A program made the position numbers and the translations under genes. Shown here piece after piece: positions 15,575 through 22,100 of a DNA stretch of 52,195 nt; positions within the stretch are counted from its first letter, which is position 1; each line of letters opens with the position of its first letter. A model generated the notes under the pieces. That model saw only the letters and a list, made by a program, of their open reading frames with translations. It was not told where the DNA came from and ran no database searches. This stretch comes from JAVBNF01 sp031551725 (lineage in GTDB: Bacteria; Bacteroidota; Bacteroidia; Bacteroidales; P3): contig JAVBNF010000006.1 of assembly GCA_031551725.1 (NCBI GenBank), positions 1 to 52,195 of the forward strand, given 5' to 3'.

Positions 15575-16220
15575 ACTTCGTACGAGATTGAAAATAAAAA
15601 AGGTTGTTTTAATTGGATTGCTACTTGCCTGTTGTGGAATAAATGCACAGGAATCGCCATTTTCGGGAGGATTAAGTGTGGCTTTAGGTGGATCGCAAGT
15701 GGATGGCGATGGGTATTCGGGCTATAATAAACTTGGAATGTCGGCCGGAGTTTTTGTAAATTATCGCTTTAATGAGCATCATGCCATTGTGATGGAAATG
15801 GCTTATGGACAACGCGGAAGCAAGCAAAATCCGAATTATTCCCAAAACATAATGGACTCGTACAAAATGACTTTGAATTATATTGATATTCCTGTTTTTT
15901 ACCAATACACCTTGATTTTCCCGAATTCGTTAATGATCAATTTCCTTCCGGGAATAATGCCGAGTTATTTGATTAGTGCGAAAGAAATTGTAGATGAGAG
16001 AGAAATCGAATCCAATCCGTTTCGTAAATTCGGGCTTACTTTTGTCGGCGAAATCAATCTGCCCCTTCGCAAACAATGGACGATATACTACCGTCAAGGT
16101 TATTCACTTATGGGCATACGCGAGCCCTCGAACGGAAATACAGCAGCAACCATTGTTTACGACACGCAGTTCTCAAATTTTATGTTGATAGGGGTGCGGT
16201 ATTTTATTGCTGTGAAATAG
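15558..16220 (+). CDS. outer membrane beta-barrel protein (PorT/OmpW-like size)
   Basis: A 220-residue protein with a signal peptide (VVLIGLLLACCGINAQ) and alternating strands typical of PF13568-type barrels (GLSVALGG, AGVFVNYRF, AIVMEMAYGQRG, MLIGVRYFIAV). The C-terminal strand ends near a hydrophobic residue as usual for outer-membrane proteins. The start overlaps the RhuM stop by 17 bases. The next ATG in frame lies far inside the barrel, so this start is required to keep the signal peptide. Role unknown. Confidence 0.85.
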   Translation: MKTDCKLRTRLKIKKVVLIGLLLACCGINAQESPFSGGLSVALGGSQVDGDGYSGYNKLGMSAGVFVNYRFNEHHAIVMEMAYGQRGSKQNPNYSQNIMDSYKMTLNYIDIPVFYQYTLIFPNSLMINFLPGIMPSYLISAKEIVDEREIESNPFRKFGLTFVGEINLPLRKQWTIYYRQGYSLMGIREPSNGNTAATIVYDTQFSNFMLIGVRYFIAVK

Positions 16221-16380
16221 ATTTATCACAGATTGCAGAGATTATGTGGATTTCCGAGATCGTTGTAAAATGGCGAATACGCCGTTAGGCGTAAAATATC
16301 GGTAGAGGAAATGGCAAAACCCAACAGTTGTTCCTCTTGTTGAGTTTCATCGAAAAAGCATAATAAAACATAAATAAAAA

Positions 16381-16410
16381 TGTGGAGACGCAATGCATTG
16401 CGTCTCCACA
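16381..16410. repeat. 30-bp perfect palindrome (REP-like)
   Basis: TGTGGAGACGCAATG (16381-16395) is followed directly by its exact complement (16396-16410). Palindromes with the GAGACGCAATG core are, as I recall, dispersed in many genomes as REP-type repeats. It lies between two convergent genes and could also end transcription. Confidence 0.9.
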
Positions 16411-16458
16411 GAAAACCGACCAAGATTCTCAAAAGAATGAATAAACGGCTCGCGCCTT
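16411..16458 (+). other. remnant of the FISUMP leader element, facing gene B's 3' end
   Basis: Plus-strand words match pieces of leaders A and C: CCGACCAA (like P3), AGAATGAATAA, and CTCGCGCC plus TTTT (the 3' arm of P1), with the middle missing. CTCGCGCC ends two bases before gene B's stop codon. Upstream, AAAACATAAATAAAAA also resembles the sequence before leader C. This looks like a deleted leader joined to the tail of an inverted FISUMP gene. Confidence 0.55.
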
Positions 16459-18486
16459 TTAATTTTTTATACAACGAATAGAAAAACCGCTAGAACGAGG
16501 GCGAATGTCTCTAGACACCGAGCTTATTCCATTTCCAAAGTGACGATACCATGCATTATTTATGTTGAGGCCTGAGGCTGACCAAAAGATAGAATATGAA
16601 TTTTGATAATAAAGACTCCCAGAGTCCCCACGATAGCCTGCCGGAGGTCCCAAAAAACAATCTTTTAGTTTCTGGCCAGCATAAGTGCCAATCCATGAGG
16701 TTGTTTTGTTGTGATTTGGGTTGCCGGAAGATTGAACCTCAACAGCATTTAACATATCTCCCCACTCAGCATCGGAAGGTATATGCCAACCACTGGGGCA
16801 AATGCCTCGGGTGGGAGCTGTGAAAGAAGATGGATTGCCGGAAACCGTATTTGTATAATTTGTTCCTTCCGCCCAAGTTCCAACACCATCGGATCGCATA
16901 GCACATTCCCAAGTATAAAGTGCGCCATAGGTTTCGCAATCAGCCAAAGTGGATGTTTGTGAACCTGTTACGCCCGAACACCAAAAATTACCAATAGCGG
17001 CACTCCCTGTACCTGATGTATTCCACGTAGTAACATCACCTCCAGTCTTCTGGGAATTGGCATTGAATTTCAATCCAACTTGATAATTCAAATTCTCTGC
17101 CATCCACCATTTACCATCGGGTAAGAGGATTGTTTTATAAATCTTACCATCTCGCTCGTCCACAAGTGTAGGAGAGATGATATCGCCATCGTTAGTGGTA
17201 TTTTTTATCAAATTTATATTAAATACTTGTTCTATTTTGCAATAAGCGCTGTTCGTTGCAGATATCTTTAAGGTGAACATATTATTGCTAATAATGTCGG
17301 AAAGTCCGTCAAAATTTAAAATAAGCTGCTTGGAGGCGACAGATATACTTGGCGCAGATGAAAACGTAACGCCGGCTGGAAGATTATTTGAAGAAGCTAC
17401 GTATGTCCAAGTACCGTTCGGTAAATCGGGAGTGAGAGTAAAACTGTAGGTCCTCGTCATGGTGGCATTTTTGAAGAAGATAGTATCAAAATTAGTGAAT
17501 GATTCAGTTTCACAATTGACAAAATTTTGCTTCATTGTTAGAGCTATTTTTGAAACTTCAGTGCAGCTTCCTTCCACACAGCGCACGGACAGTGCGTCCG
17601 CGCGATTCTGCGTAGAGGAGCCGGTTCCTAAATCGGAATTGTAATTAAAAATCTTTGAACTTGCTTGTGTTCCGTTAGTATTAGGCGTACTTGTCCAAAA
17701 AAGAGCCTGCGTACCGTTGCCTAAATAGGCGCCAGCAGTAGTACGCAAGCCTGCAGCTAAAGCAGAGAACCCGAAACTATCTTTGTTAGCCACAGCAGAG
17801 CCTGTCCAAAGATTTTTATATGCTTGATTATTATTGAATGTACCACGTGCAGTGTTTTTTAGCAAATATCCGGCATTGGCTGTTCCGCCAATGGCAGTAA
17901 TCATTCCATCCCATTCGCTATTCGTTGGCAAGTGCCATCCCGGCGGACAAATGCCTTGCCCGCCAAGAGTAGTATTTACAGCCGTATTAGTCTCATTGGC
18001 ATAAGCCACCCAAAACGGATAAAGTGCGCCCCAATATTCGCAAGCCAAAGGATCGGCTTGGTTTACAGACGTATTTAATGGTCCGGGGCCCGGACAATAA
18101 TACGTACTTTTTAACGCTGCAAAAGTGTTTGCAGTTGTGTTATTCGAGAAAATCGGATTATTCAAACCGTTTCGATACCGCAGATTTTCCGCCATCCAGC
18201 GTTTGCCATCGGGCATAATCACGGTTTTGTATTTTTCGCCGTCGCGCGGATCGGTAAAAGTGCCGCCGTCGGATTGAGCGAGGATTGAGGGTTGAGGAAT
18301 GAGGATTGCAAGCAGCAAAATCAATCGTGTGAACCGTAGGGGCAGACCCACGTGTCTGCCCTTTGAACAAGGGCGAACACGTGGGTTCGCCCCTACAATC
18401 GTTTGCACGTCATTATTGGCGGGGCACCCGCAAGGGGTGCCCGTACAGGCCGCAGCCGATAATCGTAAATGGTAATGTGTTTTCAT
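16459..18486 (-). CDS. secreted protein with two FISUMP domains (gene B)
   Basis: A 675-residue paralogue of gene A. The N-terminal 50 residues (TGTPCGCP... to GLPLRF) are encoded by REP-like palindromes. Only then comes the hydrophobic segment LILLLAILIPQPSILAQ with a signal-peptidase site. The first FISUMP domain (about 77-300) is very close to gene A (PDGKRWMAENLRY, GWHLPTNSEWD, SVRCVEGSC). The linker has GTWTY and CKIEQ in common but is otherwise different. The second domain (about 445-675, GWHIPSDAEWGDML to FSIRCIKN) diverges at many positions around a common NAWYRHF core. No alternative ATG exists between the start and the first domain. Function unknown; probably surface exposed. Confidence 0.9.
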   Translation of the reverse strand: MKTHYHLRLSAAACTGTPCGCPANNDVQTIVGANPRVRPCSKGRHVGLPLRFTRLILLLAILIPQPSILAQSDGGTFTDPRDGEKYKTVIMPDGKRWMAENLRYRNGLNNPIFSNNTTANTFAALKSTYYCPGPGPLNTSVNQADPLACEYWGALYPFWVAYANETNTAVNTTLGGQGICPPGWHLPTNSEWDGMITAIGGTANAGYLLKNTARGTFNNNQAYKNLWTGSAVANKDSFGFSALAAGLRTTAGAYLGNGTQALFWTSTPNTNGTQASSKIFNYNSDLGTGSSTQNRADALSVRCVEGSCTEVSKIALTMKQNFVNCETESFTNFDTIFFKNATMTRTYSFTLTPDLPNGTWTYVASSNNLPAGVTFSSAPSISVASKQLILNFDGLSDIISNNMFTLKISATNSAYCKIEQVFNINLIKNTTNDGDIISPTLVDERDGKIYKTILLPDGKWWMAENLNYQVGLKFNANSQKTGGDVTTWNTSGTGSAAIGNFWCSGVTGSQTSTLADCETYGALYTWECAMRSDGVGTWAEGTNYTNTVSGNPSSFTAPTRGICPSGWHIPSDAEWGDMLNAVEVQSSGNPNHNKTTSWIGTYAGQKLKDCFLGPPAGYRGDSGSLYYQNSYSIFWSASGLNINNAWYRHFGNGISSVSRDIRPRSSGFSIRCIKN
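18336..18396. repeat. REP-like imperfect palindrome inside gene B
   Basis: GTAGGGGCAGACCCACGTG (18336-18354) and CACGTGGGTTCGCCCCTAC (18378-18396) pair at 17 of 19 positions. The whole unit is translated in frame within the N-terminal extension. Confidence 0.85.
18422..18442. repeat. second short palindrome inside gene B
   Basis: GGGCACCC (18422-18429) and GGGTGCCC (18435-18442) form a hairpin 26 bp beyond the larger palindrome, also within the translated N-terminal extension (CTGTPCGCPA). Confidence 0.75.
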
Positions 18487-18545
18487 GGTGTGTGTTATTT
18501 ATTAATTGTCAATTGTCCATTTTCCATTGTCAATTAAATAAAAAG

Positions 18546-18702
18546 GCGCAAGTTGTTTTCTTATTTTGTCAGAGGTACCTGCAAGCACCCACAAATGAAA
18601 TAAGACACAACTCACGCCGGAACACAGCATGAGCGTATCGCTTATTAATTCTCCATTTGTGAAAGTTTGCAGGTTTTCTGACAAAGAATATTAAGCTTAC
18701 GC
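18546..18702 (-). promoter_or_regulatory. structured leader RNA, copy B
   Basis: Pairs in plus coordinates are as follows. P1: 18546-18562 with 18684-18702; GCGTAAG pairs with CTTGCGC without a break, better than in A and C. P2: TTTGTCAG (18565-18572) with CTGACAAA (18678-18685). P3: ACCTGCAA (18577-18584) with TTGCAGGT (18667-18674). P4: CACAAATG (18590-18597) with CATTTGTG (18654-18661). P5: AATAAG (18599-18604) with CTTATT (18641-18646). P6: CTCACG (18611-18616) with CATGAG (18628-18633). P2, P3 and P4 all differ from copy A, yet every pair is kept. The leader ends about 59 nt before gene B's ATG. Confidence 0.75.
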
Positions 18703-18761
18703 TTTTTTTATTTATTTAATTATCTGTTTTTCTATATAAATTGTTTTAGTTCTTTATATAC

Positions 18762-18812
18762 GATGTACGAGATACGAGATACGATGTGAGGCGTCCTCGT
18801 ATATCGTACATC
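18762..18812. repeat. palindromic module upstream of leader B
   Basis: GATGTACGAGATACGAG (18762-18778) and CTCGTATATCGTACATC (18796-18812) pair at 16 of 17 positions. A homologous module lies upstream of leader C at 51740-51783, followed in both cases by ACTAAAACAATTTATATAG. It is absent from copy A. Confidence 0.8.
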
Positions 18813-18833
18813 TGATATCGTATATTCATTTCG

Positions 18834-18841
18834 CAAAGTTA
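18834..18841 (-). promoter_or_regulatory. -7 element of gene B promoter
   Basis: TAACTTTG on the minus strand, preceded by TTCA exactly as in the gene A promoter. No TTG lies at the usual -33 distance. It sits about 20 nt before the palindromic module, as in copy C. Confidence 0.5.
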
Positions 18842-18906
18842 TGAATATTTTCTGAAAAAATAAAATTTAATTGAAAAATTAAGAAATTTTTAACATTTGT
18901 TAAGAA

Positions 18907-18933
18907 ATAATTTGGGGTGTCATCGCGTTTATT
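18907..18933 (+). repeat. 27-bp intergenic element, copy 2 (GGGGTGTCATCGCGTTTAT)
   Basis: AATAATTT followed by GGGGTGTCATCGCGTTTAT; the preceding TTAACATTTGTTAA is also similar to the flank of copy 3. It overlaps the first codons of the small ORF that follows. Confidence 0.7.
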
Positions 18934-18956
18934 TGTTATATCGAGCAAAGCATACA

Positions 18957-19145
18957 TTGAATAGAGCATTATATTACGCGGATGCAGTCAAACAAGGCAA
19001 TAAGCCCACATATAAACTACTTGTGAGTTTCAAAGATTTGCAAAATAACAAAATATATAATGCTGTTGCTACTGTTAATACAGTACCGGTAGAAAATTCA
19101 AATTATGTTGAGGTTGTGGATTGGTTTGTTAAGAGCGATATATAA
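18957..19145 (+). pseudogene. orphan small ORF, probably a 3' gene fragment
   Basis: An open frame of about 62 codons, from a TTG at 18957 (the frame also extends to an ATG at 18897 inside the 27-bp element). The product LNRALYYADAVKQGNKP, then TYKLLVSFKDLQNNKIYNAV, ends YVEVVDWFVKSDI. It looks like the C-terminal part of a folded domain (strand, turn, strand), but I recognise no family. Lack of a proper start and the position next to a repeated element suggest a remnant. A genuine short gene is the alternative. Confidence 0.35.
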
Positions 19146-19148
19146 AAG

Positions 19149-19230
19149 AAAAAGTCTGAATCAACTGTAGGTATACGCTTATCTCCGTAACGAGCCACTA
19201 TAAAAGTGTCCACTTGATTCCGACTTTTTA
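19149..19230 (-). ncRNA. candidate small RNA with a long closing stem
   Basis: On the minus strand a Bacteroidota promoter is followed within a few bases by AAAAAGTCGGAATCAA. About 50 nt later comes TTGATTCAGACTTTTT, its complement at 15 of 16 positions, then CTTTTATAT. In plus coordinates the arms are 19149-19164 and 19214-19229. The 3' arm runs into U-rich sequence, so stem and tract could act as terminator. The inner 49 nt can form a CACT..AGTG hairpin. No convincing protein is encoded. It may belong to a Bacteroidales RNA class already in Rfam; I cannot assign one. Confidence 0.6.
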
Positions 19231-19235
19231 GACTG

Positions 19236-19265
19236 CAAAGGTACAAATAATTCTGAAATAACAAA
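19236..19265 (-). promoter_or_regulatory. promoter of the candidate small RNA
   Basis: On the minus strand TTTG (19262-19265), 18 bp, TACCTTTG (19236-19243). Confidence 0.65.
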
Positions 19266-19280
19266 AGAAAAAGATCAGAA

Positions 19281-19320
19281 TAAAAAAAACTGCCGCCCAA
19301 ATTATATTGAACGGCAGTTT
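19281..19320 (-). terminator. intrinsic terminator of the methylmalonyl-CoA decarboxylase operon
   Basis: On the minus strand AAACTGCCG (19312-19320) and CGGCAGTTT (19287-19295) form a 9-bp stem followed by about six T. It lies 20 bp after the oadB stop. Confidence 0.9.
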
Positions 19321-19339
19321 TATGTAGAAACAAATTTTC

Positions 19340-20509
19340 TTAATACAAGAACGAAAGCAAGATACCGGCTGCAACAGCAGATCCGATAACACCTGCAACA
19401 TTCGGTCCCATGGCATGCATCAACAAGTGATTGCTGCGGTCGTATTCTTGACCCACCACTTGCGAAACACGTGCACTGTCGGGAACGGCAGATACTCCTG
19501 AATTACCAATCAACGGATTGATTTTATTTCCTTCTTTCAAGAAAAGATTGATGATTTTTACAAAAATTACCCCGCTCGCCGTAGCAATGATGAACGAGAA
19601 TGCACCTAATGCAAAAATACCAATGGATTTTCCGGTTAAGAAAGTAGTGGCTTGTGTAGAAGCTCCAACAGTCAAACCAATCAAAATGGTAACGACATCG
19701 ATTAGCGGACCGCTGGCTGTTGTTGCCAAACGTTTGGTAACACCGCTTTCTTTCAGAAGATTTCCGAAGAATAGCATACCCAACAACGGAATACCCGAAG
19801 GAACAATGCAGCAGGTTAATAAAATACCGATAATCGGGAAGAAAATTTTCTCGGTTTTCGATACTTGGCGTGGTGCACGCATGCGGATCAAACGTTCTTT
19901 TGGAGTGGTGAATAAACGCATAATCGGCGGTTGAATAACGGGTACCAAAGCCATATACGAATAAGCCGAAACCGCAATGGCGCCCATCAAATCCGGAGCT
20001 AATTTGGATGAAAGGAAGATCGCGGTAGGACCGTCGGCACCACCGATAATTCCAATAGCACCGGCTTCCGCAGGCGAAAATCCGATTAATAAAGCCACTG
20101 CATATGCAAAGAAGATACCCATTTGAGCGGCAGCACCGATCAACATCAATTTCGGATTTGAGATCAAAGCCGAGAAATCGGTCATTGCTCCAATACCCAA
20201 GAAAATCAATGGCGGATACCAGCCGTTCTGAACGCCGTGATAAAGAATATTCAATACACTTCCTTTTTCATAAATACCGATTTGCAAACCGGGATAGAAA
20301 GGAATATTTCCGATAATCATACCGAATCCAATAGGAACCAACAACATCGGTTCATATTCTTTTACAATGGCAAGATAGAGGAAAATAAGGCCGATTGCAA
20401 GCATAACAATGTGTCCGAGTGTAATATTCGCAAAAGCCGTGTATTCGAAAAACTGTTGGAGTTGTACACCAACAAAGCTGAGAAAACTTGATGAATTTAA
20501 TAGTGTCAT
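19340..20509 (-). CDS. oadB: sodium-translocating decarboxylase beta subunit (methylmalonyl-CoA/oxaloacetate type)
   Basis: A 389-residue integral membrane subunit that decarboxylates carboxybiotin and exports sodium ions. It has about nine to eleven hydrophobic helices. The family signature GIIGGADGPTAIFLSSKLAP contains the aspartate implicated in sodium and proton coupling. MLFFGNLLKESGVTKRL and GNSGVSAVPDSARV are also typical. The C-terminus ends GSAVAAGILLSFLY. It is the last gene of a five-gene operon and is followed by a strong terminator. Because mmdA and mce are in the same operon, methylmalonyl-CoA is the likely substrate. Confidence 0.96.
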   Translation of the reverse strand: MTLLNSSSFLSFVGVQLQQFFEYTAFANITLGHIVMLAIGLIFLYLAIVKEYEPMLLVPIGFGMIIGNIPFYPGLQIGIYEKGSVLNILYHGVQNGWYPPLIFLGIGAMTDFSALISNPKLMLIGAAAQMGIFFAYAVALLIGFSPAEAGAIGIIGGADGPTAIFLSSKLAPDLMGAIAVSAYSYMALVPVIQPPIMRLFTTPKERLIRMRAPRQVSKTEKIFFPIIGILLTCCIVPSGIPLLGMLFFGNLLKESGVTKRLATTASGPLIDVVTILIGLTVGASTQATTFLTGKSIGIFALGAFSFIIATASGVIFVKIINLFLKEGNKINPLIGNSGVSAVPDSARVSQVVGQEYDRSNHLLMHAMGPNVAGVIGSAVAAGILLSFLY

Positions 20510-20521
20510 AGTTTACTCTCC

Positions 20522-20989
20522 TTATCCTAAAACAATAAGCACATCGCCTTCCATAACGGTGTCGCCTTTGTTTACTTTAATAGCCGAAATAACGCCGGCT
20601 TTGTCCGATTCAACATTATTTTCCATTTTCATAGCTTCAAGCATTATCACTGTTTGACCAACTTGAACGGTATCGCCAACCTTTACGTTTACTTCCAAAA
20701 TGGTTCCCGGAAGCGGTGATTTGATTTCTCCGCCCACTTTTCCGCTACCTGCCGGAGTTGCCGTAGCAATAGCAGCAGCTGTTTCTGCTGCAGAAGGACC
20801 GCTGTTGGTGTTCAATGCAGGATTTGGTTTCATAACCGGTTTTGCGGCCGGTTTTGCTTGTTTTACTTCTTGATCAACAGTAACTGCATAAGGAGTTCCG
20901 TTGATTTCCAAGTTGATTACGTTGTCTTCCGAGCTGATGATTTCTGTCTCGTAAGAGTTACCGTTAATTGTGAATTTATATTTTTTCAT
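20522..20989 (-). CDS. biotin carboxyl carrier protein of the decarboxylase
   Basis: A 155-residue carrier of the carboxyl group between the carboxyltransferase (mmdA product) and the membrane pump. The N-terminal 40 residues form a small strand-rich part; residues 43-85 are a flexible Pro/Ala/Lys and Ala/Thr linker. The C-terminal biotinyl domain (about 88-155) contains EAMKM at 118-122, lysine 121 being the biotin attachment site. It is 12 bp upstream of oadB in the operon, equivalent to mmdC. Confidence 0.96.
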   Translation of the reverse strand: MKKYKFTINGNSYETEIISSEDNVINLEINGTPYAVTVDQEVKQAKPAAKPVMKPNPALNTNSGPSAAETAAAIATATPAGSGKVGGEIKSPLPGTILEVNVKVGDTVQVGQTVIMLEAMKMENNVESDKAGVISAIKVNKGDTVMEGDVLIVLG

Positions 20990-21024
20990 TATAAGTATAT
21001 TTTAAGATTGTTTGTTAGGGTCTA

Positions 21025-21993
21025 TTATCTCTTGTGAAGCGAATTGTTTAATCCGTAAATTTTGGAACTCCAAGGAGAATAATTTTTCATTACTTTATTG
21101 ATTGTAAGTACTGTGTTTTCTTCATCGTGAAGTTCGTTTGTGTACATGTAAATAGTTGCTGCAATTGCTGCAAACTCTTCGCCGCTCACTTGATCGGGAG
21201 TTGCTACTTTTACAACCGGCGAACCGCTTGTTGCTGAAGCGCGTTCAGCGGCTGTTTTGGCACGTTTTACCTGCATGCCCAACAATGTAGAACCGATTTG
21301 TTTAAACACAAGATACAAAATCAATAATCCTAAAAATACAACGCTCATAGCAACAGCGGCCATGCCAGCGCCCCACGGATCTTTTTCGGCAATCTCTTCC
21401 GATTTTTTAGGACGTTGATAATGGAAAGAAGCGGCATCTTCAAAGATGATTTTGCTGATACCGTCAGCCGTGCTTAAAGCAATGATGTCGTAGCCGCCAA
21501 GTGTATTTTGACCTGCAATATACAATTCTTTAGCTCCCGGATCATAGCTGAAAGCGGTTGCTTTTCCACCGAATTTGTATTTGCTTACTTCAGTGCCTTC
21601 GATATCCAGAACGGACAAGAAGCAACTGTCGCGATTAGAGGCTAATACAACAATGTGGTCGCCGTAAATAGCCACGCTTTGCGGACGGTAGATGAAATCC
21701 ACATCGTGGCGTTTTTGAAAAACATCAATATTGTAGCGGTTGATGAGTTTCACCTCACCATCTTCGTAACGTAAAATGTCAATGGCATTACTTACATTAT
21801 TCACCGCACAGAAAAGTTGGTGTTTTTTATCAAACGCAAATTGTTGTGGAATCAAGGGATCGAAAGGCTCAATTTTAGCCTCTTCTGTTTTTGTTGTTGC
21901 AGGAGCTTGATCTTGCGCTTTTGGAGCAGCAAACATCAAACCCGGAAGCACCAACGCAAACAAACATCCCAATATTATTCTTTTTATTTTCAT
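21025..21993 (-). CDS. OadG-family subunit with a large N-terminal extracytoplasmic domain
   Basis: A 322-residue small-subunit homologue. Classical OadG is about 80-100 residues: one membrane helix and a hydrophilic tail. Here that unit is the C-terminal third: AVAMSVVFLGLLILYLVFKQIG (about 214-235), a linker, then ATIYMYTNELHDEENTVLTI and NYSPWSSKIYGL. Ahead of it are a signal peptide (IILGCLFALVLPGLMFA) and about 170 residues with propeller-like repeats (QQFAFDKKHQLFCAV, PQSVAIYGDHIVVLAS, GGKATAFSYDPGAKELYIAG). The extra domain would be periplasmic. I am unsure how widespread it is in Bacteroidales. It probably assembles and anchors the complex. Confidence 0.85.
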   Translation of the reverse strand: MKIKRIILGCLFALVLPGLMFAAPKAQDQAPATTKTEEAKIEPFDPLIPQQFAFDKKHQLFCAVNNVSNAIDILRYEDGEVKLINRYNIDVFQKRHDVDFIYRPQSVAIYGDHIVVLASNRDSCFLSVLDIEGTEVSKYKFGGKATAFSYDPGAKELYIAGQNTLGGYDIIALSTADGISKIIFEDAASFHYQRPKKSEEIAEKDPWGAGMAAVAMSVVFLGLLILYLVFKQIGSTLLGMQVKRAKTAAERASATSGSPVVKVATPDQVSGEEFAAIAATIYMYTNELHDEENTVLTINKVMKNYSPWSSKIYGLNNSLHKR

Positions 21994-22032
21994 ATTTTTT
22001 AATTTAAACGAATTAATATATTTGAACTAAAC

Positions 22033-22095
22033 TAAGAATTAAGAATTAAAAATTAAAAATGAAATACCTTCTTAATTTTTAATTCTTAATTCTTA
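22033..22095. repeat. AT-rich 24-bp perfect inverted repeat between mmdA and oadG
   Basis: Bases 22033-22056 (TAAGAATTAAGAATTAAAAA...) and 22072-22095 are exact complements around a 15-nt loop. It sits inside the operon, so it may be an RNA processing or stability element. The low-complexity TTAATTCTTAA words also fit a dispersed repeat family. Confidence 0.9.
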
Positions 22096-22100
22096 ATTAA

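Noticed and set aside
16459..18486. Diversity-generating retroelement target
   Set aside because: No reverse transcriptase or template repeat in the window; kept only as a test under findings.
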